DNA of 64,000 bases from Fredinandcohnia humi (GTDB taxonomy: Bacteria > Bacillota > Bacilli > Bacillales > Bacillaceae_L), in assembly GCF_001439915.1 (NCBI RefSeq), contig NZ_LMBW01000002.1, positions 124,001 to 188,000 on the forward strand. Reading direction: 5' to 3'. Positions 34,839 to 43,321 of the stretch are shown here, one piece after another (positions within the stretch are counted from its first letter, which is position 1; the number at the start of each line of letters is the position of its first letter). The notes under the pieces were generated by a model that saw only the letters and a list, made by a program, of their open reading frames with translations, made no database searches and was not told where the DNA came from. The position numbers and the translations under genes are program-made.

Positions 34839-35615
34839 TTAATGTTCAGGCGCGATTACAAGTTCAATTTGTTTTTCAGATAATAATTTTCTCCACTCTT
34901 GCGGACAATTTTTGTCAGTAATCACGATTGAAGCGTGCTCTAATGAACACATATGGGCAAACGTGGTATTTCCAAATTTTGAATAGTCAGCTAGTATAAT
35001 GACATCTTCCGCTCTTTCAATCATTTTTCTAGAAATACTTGATCCGCTAATATCATAGTCTGTGATGCCACTATTCAAAGATATTCCGCCCGCTGAGATA
35101 AATGCTTTGTCCGCCTTTAACATATCAAGCATGACATTGGTGAGTGGACCACTTGTATATTTCTGATTTTTTTCAAATTCACCGCCTGTAAATATCACTC
35201 GTCCTTTGAATACTTCCATTGCAAGCAACATGACAGGAATTGAATGGGTAATGATGGTGACATCCTCCATATCATCTAAATATCGGACGATATCTAAAGG
35301 TGTGGTTCCATTCCCAATCATGATAATGTCACCATCTTCAACTAAACTAGCAGCAGCCTTACAGATTAACTTTTTTTCCAATCGATTTATCGTTGTTTTT
35401 TCATCAAAGGGGAGCTCCCAGCTATGACTTTTTGTTTTCACAGCACCACCATATACTTTTTTAAGGATTCCTTCCTTTTCTAATCGATCCAAATCACGTC
35501 GAATGGTTTCATCGGACACTTGTAATTGAGAGGCTAATTCGCGTACTTGTACTTTCTCTTCCATATCTAGTGCTTCTAGTATCGTTATTTTTCTTTCCTC
35601 ATAGGATAATGACAT
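34839..35615 (-). CDS. DeoR-family transcriptional regulator
   Basis: A 258-residue repressor-type protein. The N-terminal winged helix-turn-helix has the DeoR signature: RELASQLQVSDETIRRDLDRLEKEG (about 24-48), then KVYGGAV. The C-terminal sugar-phosphate-isomerase-like effector domain follows, with GNGTTPLDIVRYL and SAGGISLNSGITDYD. Such regulators usually respond to a phosphorylated intermediate, which fits a pathway with a kinase. It lies between the SDR and the phospho-lyase gene and is the likely regulator of the microcompartment operon. Confidence 0.88.
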   Translation of the reverse strand: MSLSYEERKITILEALDMEEKVQVRELASQLQVSDETIRRDLDRLEKEGILKKVYGGAVKTKSHSWELPFDEKTTINRLEKKLICKAAASLVEDGDIIMIGNGTTPLDIVRYLDDMEDVTIITHSIPVMLLAMEVFKGRVIFTGGEFEKNQKYTSGPLTNVMLDMLKADKAFISAGGISLNSGITDYDISGSSISRKMIERAEDVIILADYSKFGNTTFAHMCSLEHASIVITDKNCPQEWRKLLSEKQIELVIAPEH

Positions 35616-35654
35616 CTTTTGATCACCTACTATAACAAGGAATTAAAATGCGTA

Positions 35655-36416
35655 TTAATTTTCTGGTAGTATTTGCCCACCATCCACTATGATGCTTTGC
35701 CCTGTAATAAATCCTGCCTCCTTAGATGCTAGAAATAATGCAGCAAAACCTATATCTTCGACTGTTCCTAGCTTCTTCATCGGAATCTTCGCAGCCATTT
35801 CTTCTAGATAATTTTCACCCATACCTTCTAATCCTTCAGTAATGATATTTCCAGGCATGACTGAATTGACGGTAATATTGGCGCCTGCTAATTCTAGTGC
35901 AGCTGTTCTCATGAAACCAAGCTGCGCTGCCTTACTTGCAGCATAATGCGACCATCCAGGATATCCTGTAACAGGACCCGTAATGGAGGAGGTAATTACG
36001 ATTCGACCATATTCAGCGTTTTTTAAGTATGGTAAACAAGCTTGGACGGAGTGAAATGTCCCCTTTGTATTGGTATTTAAAACTAAGTCCCAATCATCAT
36101 TGGTCATATCTTCAAGTGAAGCAGATGGGAAAATACCAGCATTCGCACATAAAACATCAATCCCACCGAAATGTTCGGATACCTCATTTGCCACATTTTG
36201 CATGGACGTACGGTCTGTAACATCTCCTTGGAACGCTTGCACCTTTCCAACGCCAGTTTCATTAAGTTCTGCTGCGCAGCTATTAGCATCTGAAAGATTA
36301 CGAGCAACTACCGCAACATTGGCGCCATGATTTGCAAATACACGTGCAATCCCTTTTCCAATTCCCTTACTTCCTCCAGTAACGATGACCGTTTTGCCTT
36401 GTACAGAATGACTCAT
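35655..36416 (-). CDS. SDR-family oxidoreductase, putative amino-alcohol dehydrogenase
   Basis: A 253-residue classical short-chain dehydrogenase: TGGSKGIGKGIA (13-24), NAG at about 92-94, catalytic Ser143/144, Tyr158 and Lys162 in HYAASKAA. After strand 2 the sequence reads VVARN, with Arg instead of Asp, which favours NADP(H). The corresponding SDR in the actinobacterial aminoacetone-utilisation locus interconverts aminoacetone and 1-amino-2-propanol. It is the first gene of the microcompartment run; GGAGAGG precedes the ATG. A generic 3-oxoacyl reductase role remains possible. Confidence 0.82.
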   Translation of the reverse strand: MSHSVQGKTVIVTGGSKGIGKGIARVFANHGANVAVVARNLSDANSCAAELNETGVGKVQAFQGDVTDRTSMQNVANEVSEHFGGIDVLCANAGIFPSASLEDMTNDDWDLVLNTNTKGTFHSVQACLPYLKNAEYGRIVITSSITGPVTGYPGWSHYAASKAAQLGFMRTAALELAGANITVNSVMPGNIITEGLEGMGENYLEEMAAKIPMKKLGTVEDIGFAALFLASKEAGFITGQSIIVDGGQILPEN

Positions 36417-36686
36417 TTCAACCTCTCCTTTTTATAAAAATTAAAGTTACTTGAAAAACCACAAAAAGCTACAGGAATTTAGATTGGTATTTAGGAAAAA
36501 TTTGTTTATTTCTGTGGAGTTCGTTTGATAGTAATATGTATGACTATTGTTTATTTAATATTCGGACATATATACAAAATATAAAGACAGACTTTCTATA
36601 TCAAAATAAATACAAAAAACCCGTCTTTTGAAATGTTAAAATCAACTAAAATAATAGAGTGCGCTATATTCGTTGAGTCTCCATTA

Positions 36687-36980
36687 TCATGTGCTTGCAT
36701 TTCTTTTCTTTTTTATAGTTTCCGCAATTATGGCATCTACTAAAATCAGGATGATGCCGAAATTAAGGGCATAGTCTGCTAGATTAAGAATACCTCCGTT
36801 AAGTTGAAAGTTGATAGATTCTGTTATTTGATTGAATAAAATCCAATCAATGGCATTTCCTATGGCACCAACAACACAAAGATACCATAAAGGACTAAAC
36901 GACCTTAACCCTATTGAATATGAGTTAAAGCCGCCTAAATAATTATTAATTCCGCTTTCAACTTGACAGGGTCCAGTTTG
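36687..36980 (-). pseudogene. Remnant of a signal peptidase II (lspA)-like gene
   Basis: Reading the minus strand without requiring a start codon gives WYLCVVGAIGNAIDW, a hydrophobic stretch, then GGILNLADYALNFGIILILV and a basic end (KKKRN) before TGA at 36687. This matches the C-terminal half of LspA, including the two Asp-containing motifs GNxID and (N)xAD. The N-terminal half and any start are missing; the frame is closed by TGA at 36981-36983. The surrounding 36417-37054 stretch is otherwise AT-rich with nothing further recognised. Confidence 0.55.
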
Positions 36981-37054
36981 TCAACTTATTTTTGTGACAT
37001 CCACTCTTTTTTCATTTTTTGGGTTTTGCCCCATGACTCAATTTTTTATGTTTT

Positions 37055-38479
37055 TTAGGATTGTATCCCCATCACAGCTTTCGGCTCAAGGTATTCTTCT
37101 ATACCGAAGTCGCCCCACTCCCGTCCGATACCAGATTGCTTGAAGCCGCCAAATGGTGCTGAGAAGTCGAATGGTGCATCATTGACAATAACAATTCCTG
37201 CACGGATGCCTAAAGCGGCCATTTTTAAAGCCTCGGGATCTTCACCAACGACATAACCCGCTAAACCGTAGACAGTATCGTTTGCAATCTCGATTGCTTC
37301 GTCAAGTGAATCATAAGTGATAATCGTTGTTACCGGCCCGAAGATTTCATCTTGGGCAATCGTCATATCATTACGCACATCCGTAAAGACGGTGGGTTTT
37401 ACAAAATATCCTTGATTTAACCCTTCAGGTTTGCCCTTACCACCCGTCAATATAGTTGCACCTTCATCTACGCCTATCTGAATATAACCTTGGATACGAT
37501 CCCATTGTTTTTTCGAGACAACCGGGCCAACCTCATTATCCTGTTTTGGGTCCCCGACGGCCAATTCGGCAACCAGCTCTTTTACTTTCCCTTCGAATTC
37601 CGCTTTCATCTCTCTTGGAACAATCACGCGAGTTGCTGCAATACAAGCTTGGCCTGAATTAGTAGAAATATTGGTGACCGCAGTTTTGGCCGCCTTTGCA
37701 ACATCTGCGTCTTTTAGTACGATAAGCGGAGATTTTCCACCCAATTCTAGCGCGACTTTTTTAATATCTTTCGAAGCGTTCTCCATCACTTTACGACCAG
37801 CTACATTCGAACCCGTAAAGGAGACAAAATCGATGTTCGGATGCGAACTTATGGCATTTCCGATCACGTCGCCTGCGCCATTAACAAGATTGAAGACCCC
37901 ATTCGGCAGGCCAGCAGCTTCAAAAATATCTGCAAGCATCATTGCCGCATAAGGAGTGATTTCTGCCGGTTTCATAACCATCGTGCAGCCAGCTGCAAGC
38001 GCACTCGCAATTTTGGTTGAGGGTTGGTTAGTAGGAAAGTTCCATGGTGTGATCAATCCGCACACGCCAATCGGCTCTTTAATAATCGTAGAATTCCCGC
38101 GTTTTTCTATAAAAGAATAATTTCGAAGTATTTCAGCTGCCTTTTTAAAATGGGCATACCCCAAGATGTAATGGTAGTTTTCCGAGAGCTTAAGTGGGGC
38201 ACCAAGCTCTTCTGTGATGATTTCGACCAGTTCGTTCTTACGTTTTTCATATTCGTCCGCAATCTTCTCCAGTAACTCTATCCGATATTCTTTGGAAGTT
38301 TGGGCAAAAGCTGGAAAGGCGTTACGAGCTGCTTTGACAGCCCGATCCAGGTCCTCTTTGGTCCCAAGACTGATATGACCCAAGACTTCCTCGGTCGCTG
38401 GATTGAGAACTTCCATTGTCTCTGAACCAGTTGATTCGACCCACTCCCCATTTATATAATGCTTAAGATAATTACGCAT
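37055..38479 (-). CDS. NAD(P)-dependent aldehyde dehydrogenase
   Basis: Oxidises an aldehyde to the free acid, 474 residues. Catalytic features: the ITPWNFPTNQPSTK cofactor helix, VSFTGSNVAGRKV, general-base Glu in LELGGKSP and nucleophile Cys in SGQACIAATR. Unlike the BMC enzyme at 30332-31876 it lacks targeting tails and is the hydrolytic type. ATG 38479 behind AAGGGGGAA is the start; the open frame extends upstream without a site. Proximity to the copper amine oxidase gene suggests it may remove amine-derived aldehydes, though the two are separated by about 1.4 kb. Confidence 0.9.
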   Translation of the reverse strand: MRNYLKHYINGEWVESTGSETMEVLNPATEEVLGHISLGTKEDLDRAVKAARNAFPAFAQTSKEYRIELLEKIADEYEKRKNELVEIITEELGAPLKLSENYHYILGYAHFKKAAEILRNYSFIEKRGNSTIIKEPIGVCGLITPWNFPTNQPSTKIASALAAGCTMVMKPAEITPYAAMMLADIFEAAGLPNGVFNLVNGAGDVIGNAISSHPNIDFVSFTGSNVAGRKVMENASKDIKKVALELGGKSPLIVLKDADVAKAAKTAVTNISTNSGQACIAATRVIVPREMKAEFEGKVKELVAELAVGDPKQDNEVGPVVSKKQWDRIQGYIQIGVDEGATILTGGKGKPEGLNQGYFVKPTVFTDVRNDMTIAQDEIFGPVTTIITYDSLDEAIEIANDTVYGLAGYVVGEDPEALKMAALGIRAGIVIVNDAPFDFSAPFGGFKQSGIGREWGDFGIEEYLEPKAVMGIQS

Positions 38480-38507
38480 AAGGTATTCCCCCTTAAAATT
38501 AATAATT

Positions 38508-38642
38508 TCATTCAACGTACTTGTTCTTGAATGAGCAACCAAACTCATTAAGTATATGGTCTAGTTGATTAATCAACCAATCATGTATTTCATTAAACAA
38601 CATTTAACCTGTGCCTCGGTAAGTAAAGATTTTTGTTTTCAT
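38508..38642 (-). pseudogene. Small stop-interrupted ORF ahead of the aldehyde dehydrogenase
   Basis: ATG 38642 has a good site (TGGAGG) and opens a 45-codon frame that is broken by one in-frame TAA at codon 13, followed directly by ATG: MKTKIFTYRGTG, stop, then a 31-residue stretch starting MLFNEIHDWLINQLDHILNE. It may be a small gene lost to a nonsense mutation, a leader peptide plus a short ORF, or chance. No family recognised. Confidence 0.3.
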
Positions 38643-39328
38643 ACGAACCTCCATTTTTTACACTTGCCCTCACCTCCTTTAAGAATAAGCTGATTGTTTG
38701 AGCTCCGCTGCTACTGCTTTGAAAATATGATCCAGTATCATGTATGTTTCAAACACTTTATTCTTTCAAAGAAGGATTTACCAACTCCTATTTTCTCTAC
38801 AATGTAAGAATCCAAATTCATTATATCTTCTAAAGAAATAATCTATTTAGAAGCCTCCTTCATTGGATACTTCAATTAAAAATTTTCTGTATAGGATAAA
38901 ATCTAACACCAAAATATTCAATTCCACTAGGATGATACGGTCGTATGGTACGTTCAACTGGAATGGTTCAAAGAAAAAAACTTGGCTTTTTTGAATTGTA
39001 ACGGTAAATTTCAAATAGATAATGGAGGACAGTGGTAAGGCAATATCACTAGTTTTTATAGGAGGTATAGTTGTAATAGCGCTTCTAGTGCAAAATTATC
39101 ACCAACTTAACAAAAAAATAGTAAGTGGTGGATCGGTATAAGCCTTTGTTACAAAAGTATGGGTCTGCAGCCCCAACCGTGATCTTACGGAGAACGACAA
39201 CCTGACATGTAATTAAACTATTTTTCTAACAGTCTTCTTTGCTTCATTTTCAGTGATTACTTTATTAATCTACATTTCCAATGCTAAGCTTCACCCTTCT
39301 AAAAAAATGGCATCCCATTGTGGAAAAA
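38643..39328. other. Gene-poor stretch
   Basis: AT-rich with degraded coding traces. On the plus strand a 39-codon frame (39022-39141, beginning MEDSGKAISLVFIGGIVVIA) could encode a single-span membrane peptide, but it lacks a convincing ribosome binding site. Nothing else is supported. Confidence 0.4.
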
Positions 39329-39817
39329 TTAATTTGTCTCATTAAAACTCCTAGATTCCAATGGTTTTTGAATCATACTATCTGAAAATCGAAAAATGAT
39401 ATTAAAAGAAATAACCACTAAAACGATGAATAGTACATCAAAAAAAATAATAATTGTTGATACATTCGGTGATATGGCAACCATATTTCCTGTCATAGCT
39501 CCCATCACGCCACCCATTATACCTTCCACCACACCACTCAACGTGACGATTGCATTCTTAAACAATGTACCTATCATATATCCAATTAAAATACCATATG
39601 ATGTCCCTATTATAGTTGCAAGAACAAAGTTCTCATCCAATATAACTCCTATAAAAAAACCAAAAAACAAACCCATCATCATACTGAATGACATGACAAT
39701 AACATGTGCATGTATAAATGATGATTTAAATTGGTTCTTTAATTTATTGATTCCAGCTACAAAGGCTAATGAAACAAGTAACACGACTATTAAACTTATT
39801 AAACTGGTCATCAGCAT
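39329..39817 (-). CDS. Small polytopic membrane protein linked to copper amine oxidase
   Basis: A 162-residue protein with four or five hydrophobic segments and several glycine-rich helix interfaces (GIMGGVMGAMTGNM). The second segment, HAHVIVMSFSMMMGLFFG, is unusually rich in His and Met. ATG 39817 has AAAGGAG 10 bases upstream. It starts 65 bases after the amine oxidase stop in the same orientation, so co-transcription is likely. His/Met side chains in a membrane helix would fit copper handling for the oxidase, but no known family is recognised and this is only a suggestion. Confidence 0.6.
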   Translation of the reverse strand: MLMTSLISLIVVLLVSLAFVAGINKLKNQFKSSFIHAHVIVMSFSMMMGLFFGFFIGVILDENFVLATIIGTSYGILIGYMIGTLFKNAIVTLSGVVEGIMGGVMGAMTGNMVAISPNVSTIIIFFDVLFIVLVVISFNIIFRFSDSMIQKPLESRSFNETN

Positions 39818-39882
39818 GTCAGTCAATCTCCTTTATTAGAAAGGTATCTAGTAGGGATTATGATATAATCCCTACTCAGAAA

Positions 39883-41805
39883 TTAGTTATGGCTACAATG
39901 TGATCCCTGTTGATGTTTCGAAGGGGGAACATCAAGAGCAGGATTTTGATCAAAGAATCCATAAGGTATTAAACGAAAGCCCATTTTATGAACCGGCATA
40001 ACTGGCCAATCCTCGGGGCGAGGAATATGATGATGGTTCATACTGTACCACACCACAATATCAGTATTTTCAATGGATCTATTTGCCTCAGTCCACTTTG
40101 GCAACCCATCACCACCTTTATGCTGGTTCGGATAATCTCCACCTACATATTTTTCATTAGGGTGATATGGAGTAACCCACAAGTGATTCTTCATAAAGCC
40201 AGCACGTTGCATTATACTAGAATCATTATGGGCAAAAGGATAGCCATTTTCACCCGTAACTAACCTGTAACCGACATTGCCACCAACGAAGTTTTTCTTT
40301 TCTGGGTTAATTATTTTCCAGGTTCGTGCTGTTTCTAAATTAATATTTCTCATTGCTTCTCCTTCCGTTTTAAGAAGTGTAGATTTCGCAATGAAAGAAT
40401 TTTTATAAGGATTATGTGGACCCTTAACATCACTTTCGGTATTCACCTCATAAACAGAATTATTCATTCCGTCCACCATCATATCTAAACGTATGTTAAA
40501 TACGTGTTGATGATAAGGTGCGAGCAATTGCGGTGCTATTAAACTTGCGTAATTTGATGTTTCACCTGGTGCAATAGCCGTTGTATGCAGAATACCTGTT
40601 AACTTTATTTCACAATCAATGGCACCGTCTTGATAAAAGTTCCAATAGAATCCATACTCATAATTTCCAACAGTAGAGATACTGGAGAGAACTAGGCGGC
40701 GTGAACGTCTAACTTCAACTTGTCCGGTTCTCCAATCCTCGTGTTTCCATAAAATCCCATTATCCTCTTCGTGCAGACAAATCGCATTTGGAATAACAAT
40801 TGGTTCTCCCTTGCTGCTTGTTACAACAGCATCAAAATATCTAATCTCACCCAAACAGTCACAACCAAGTTCTAAAGAATTTGCGAGCATCCCAATACCA
40901 TATTCTCCTGCATCAAAGGCAATATTTCGGTCGGCAGGTTCTTCAGGGGTTCCATAGGGAACAACCATTTCTGATAGGGAAGCTCGATATAGAATTGGAC
41001 GATCTTCTCCTTTATCGTTATAACTAACTGTATGGAGAACAAGTCCTTCACGGGCATTAAATCCAAATCGAATCTTCCATTTTTGCCATTCAATTTCATG
41101 ACCATTTACTGTAAAACTTGGTCCTTCAGGTTGAATAATGTCTAGTGGTTTCAAATCATCTCTGTATTTTTCAACCCCATCAGCAGTATAATTACCGTCA
41201 AGGGGTGGTAACGGAATAACCTCTTTATCTACGATTTTTACAACTTCCATTTTATTGAGGTCAACCATGGCATAAAGTCCCGTAATTGGACGAGCATAAC
41301 CATTATCAGTCTTGGACGTTTTATACCATAAAAGCACACGGACAAGGCGAGCACCATCTTCATCTTCATGACCAAAGGCCCCTGCCGACCATGGATCGGC
41401 CATAAGGAGATCTAGGTTTTTAATTCCTCGCTTTAGTAATGCCGCTTGCATTTCTGGATTATTTTTCACTACCTCCATCGACTCAAAAAATTCGTCTAAC
41501 ATAATATTAGGTTGTACACCCGGAATATAAGTCCATGATACGACTTTTTGTTGGTTTAGTGAGACGACTGCCTCATAGGTTTTATTCTCCGAATTATTTA
41601 GGAGGACAAAAAACACCTCACGTTCAAAAGAATCACCTTGATAATTTAATACAACTTCTTTTGAAGGTTCTTTTAATGATACATTAGCAAAACGATAATC
41701 TTCCTTAATCCCTTTTTTCTCTTTAAGTATTTCTGTAGCAAGCTTAATTTCTTCGGCTGTTAACGGTTCCAATGGATGCTGGACCTGAACTTCGTTATAA
41801 ATCAA
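39883..41805 (-). CDS. Copper amine oxidase (primary-amine oxidase)
   Basis: Oxidises primary amines to aldehydes with release of ammonia and hydrogen peroxide. The 640-residue length is normal. The topaquinone-forming Tyr lies in VGNYEYGFYW (about residue 380), copper ligands in HQHVFNIRLD and near the C-terminal MGFRLIPYGF region, and YGIGMLANSLELGCDCLG precedes the cofactor site. The best start is TTG 41805 with AAAAGGAG nine bases upstream; an in-frame TTG at 41853 lacks one. No signal peptide is visible, so the enzyme appears cytoplasmic. Aldehyde dehydrogenase downstream may take its product. Confidence 0.92.
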   Translation of the reverse strand: MIYNEVQVQHPLEPLTAEEIKLATEILKEKKGIKEDYRFANVSLKEPSKEVVLNYQGDSFEREVFFVLLNNSENKTYEAVVSLNQQKVVSWTYIPGVQPNIMLDEFFESMEVVKNNPEMQAALLKRGIKNLDLLMADPWSAGAFGHEDEDGARLVRVLLWYKTSKTDNGYARPITGLYAMVDLNKMEVVKIVDKEVIPLPPLDGNYTADGVEKYRDDLKPLDIIQPEGPSFTVNGHEIEWQKWKIRFGFNAREGLVLHTVSYNDKGEDRPILYRASLSEMVVPYGTPEEPADRNIAFDAGEYGIGMLANSLELGCDCLGEIRYFDAVVTSSKGEPIVIPNAICLHEEDNGILWKHEDWRTGQVEVRRSRRLVLSSISTVGNYEYGFYWNFYQDGAIDCEIKLTGILHTTAIAPGETSNYASLIAPQLLAPYHQHVFNIRLDMMVDGMNNSVYEVNTESDVKGPHNPYKNSFIAKSTLLKTEGEAMRNINLETARTWKIINPEKKNFVGGNVGYRLVTGENGYPFAHNDSSIMQRAGFMKNHLWVTPYHPNEKYVGGDYPNQHKGGDGLPKWTEANRSIENTDIVVWYSMNHHHIPRPEDWPVMPVHKMGFRLIPYGFFDQNPALDVPPSKHQQGSHCSHN

Positions 41806-42364
41806 TATTCCCAACTCCTTTTCGATAAATTTTAATCCACTTGCGATTTTCAAGTTACTTTTGTAGATTTAACTATTATTTTAAAATGGTTTTAAATTTT
41901 AATATTGTATAAATCAAGAGATTGTTTGTATTCAGACTATTTAAACGATTTCTCTATATTCCACAACTATACCTTCAATTTCACAAGGTCGTATTAAATA
42001 AATAAACAGCCAATTCGATTGTTAATAATTTAGAAAACACTATCTCATCTCGGTGTTCCTATATAGTCTTTTCGATAGCGGTAACCGGCGCCATTTTACA
42101 AATGAATAGATTCTTTTAAATCCACACCTATTAATTAGAACATGCCGATTTCCCACTATCAATTCGATACTGTTGGTCGAGGTCGAAAATGAGTCGGAAA
42201 GCCTTATTTTACAAGGCTCACGATTTTTTATTTGTGAAATTTGTGTAAAATAACTTAAACTTGCAAAAATGTTGTACTTACAAAAAATTATTTGGTAGAT
42301 TTCTTGATCTGATAGCCTATATTTTTCATACAACTGTTTTTCCACTTTTTGTAATGCCACTATT
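41806..42364. other. Intergenic stretch without a supported gene
   Basis: AT-rich upstream region of the amine oxidase gene. A 106-codon minus-strand frame (42040-42360) exists, with basic residues at its end, but it has no family similarity I recognise and no ribosome binding site, so I leave it uncalled; it may be a decayed gene. Confidence 0.4.
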
Positions 42365-43018
42365 TCATTTCAACTCAACTTTTCTTTTCCAATGCTGGAT
42401 ACCGGCATTTAGACGTTTGGCTTGGTATCCTTTAGAAACTAAATATTGAACGACTTCTGTAGCGTAGACGCAATAAAAGCCTCTACAATATACAATAATC
42501 TCTTTATCCTTTGGAATTTCAGAAACTTGGTCCTTGATTGAATCAAATGGAATTGAAACTGCACCCTCTATATGAGATGCATTATACTCGGTTTCCGGAC
42601 GAACATCGATGACCACAATATCCTTCTTGTTATATTCTTCTAAAAATTCCTTCATTTCCAAACTCTCTATTTCTTCTGACCTTACAATAAAATCCATTCG
42701 CATCTGACGCACTTCATCAAAGCGGTCTTCTGTTACATTTTGTAGGGATTGCACTAATTCACATACTCTCGTATTCCCTAATGAATAGACCATGAAGTTT
42801 CCTCGTCTTCGAAATTTCACTAGTTTTACATCTAATAAAACCTGCAAATGCTGTGATGTATTGGCGATGCTCATCTCCGTTTCATTAGACAATACCTCGA
42901 CTGTTTTTGGGCCTTGCGTCAACAAGTCTAATAGTTCCATTCGTTTTGGGCTCGTTAATGCCTTTCCCACCTTTGAAAAATAATAATAGATTGTATCATT
43001 AAATTCCCTTTTATTCAT
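42365..43018 (-). CDS. ArsR-family regulator fused to a rhodanese domain
   Basis: A 217-residue fusion. Residues 1-100 form a winged helix-turn-helix of the ArsR type (LTSPKRMELLDLL, EMSIANTSQHLQVLLDVKLV); residues 115-210 form a rhodanese domain, VIDVRPETEYNASHIEGAVS, with active-site loop YCRGFYC. Such proteins are thought to sense reactive sulfur or other thiol-reactive species through the catalytic Cys. AGGAGGTTATT precedes the ATG. It is monocistronic here. The decayed copy at 21843-22377 shows the gene was once duplicated. Confidence 0.88.
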   Translation of the reverse strand: MNKREFNDTIYYYFSKVGKALTSPKRMELLDLLTQGPKTVEVLSNETEMSIANTSQHLQVLLDVKLVKFRRRGNFMVYSLGNTRVCELVQSLQNVTEDRFDEVRQMRMDFIVRSEEIESLEMKEFLEEYNKKDIVVIDVRPETEYNASHIEGAVSIPFDSIKDQVSEIPKDKEIIVYCRGFYCVYATEVVQYLVSKGYQAKRLNAGIQHWKRKVELK

Positions 43019-43321
43019 AATAACCTCCTAAATTTATCCCTCCTTTCAAATATATCTACTATAATGGTCCCTACTTTATTACTAGTTTAATAAAAAATCT
43101 TCATAATATTGTTTTTTCATTCATTTACTATGCTGCGCTATCACAAGAGGGTCTGGAAAATCATCGTTCCGCTAAAATTGGGGCCGCCCTAAATCATGTC
43201 AGGATAGATGCTAATAGATATCGATTCCCTGACAACTCACTAAAAAACTGCTTAGTCTTCTGATAGAAATTCCTAGCAATCCCAAATATGTTAGCACTCT
43301 CAAAAAAATATTTAACAACCC
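43019..43321. other. Intergenic stretch, no gene seen
   Basis: Contains the promoter region of the ArsR-rhodanese gene and an inverted repeat TGTCAGG (43197-43203) / CCTGACA (43228-43234) downstream of the MFS gene. No T-run follows the repeat; no coding sequence is supported. Confidence 0.4.

Noticed and set aside
39396-39839. 147-codon plus-strand frame opposite the small membrane protein gene
   Set aside because: It is the antisense of a better-supported gene with a good site; its Ile/Pro/Thr-rich composition is typical of a shadow frame.
42040-42360. 106-codon minus-strand frame, considered as a transposase remnant
   Set aside because: No transposase motif, no inverted repeats at its ends and no ribosome binding site.
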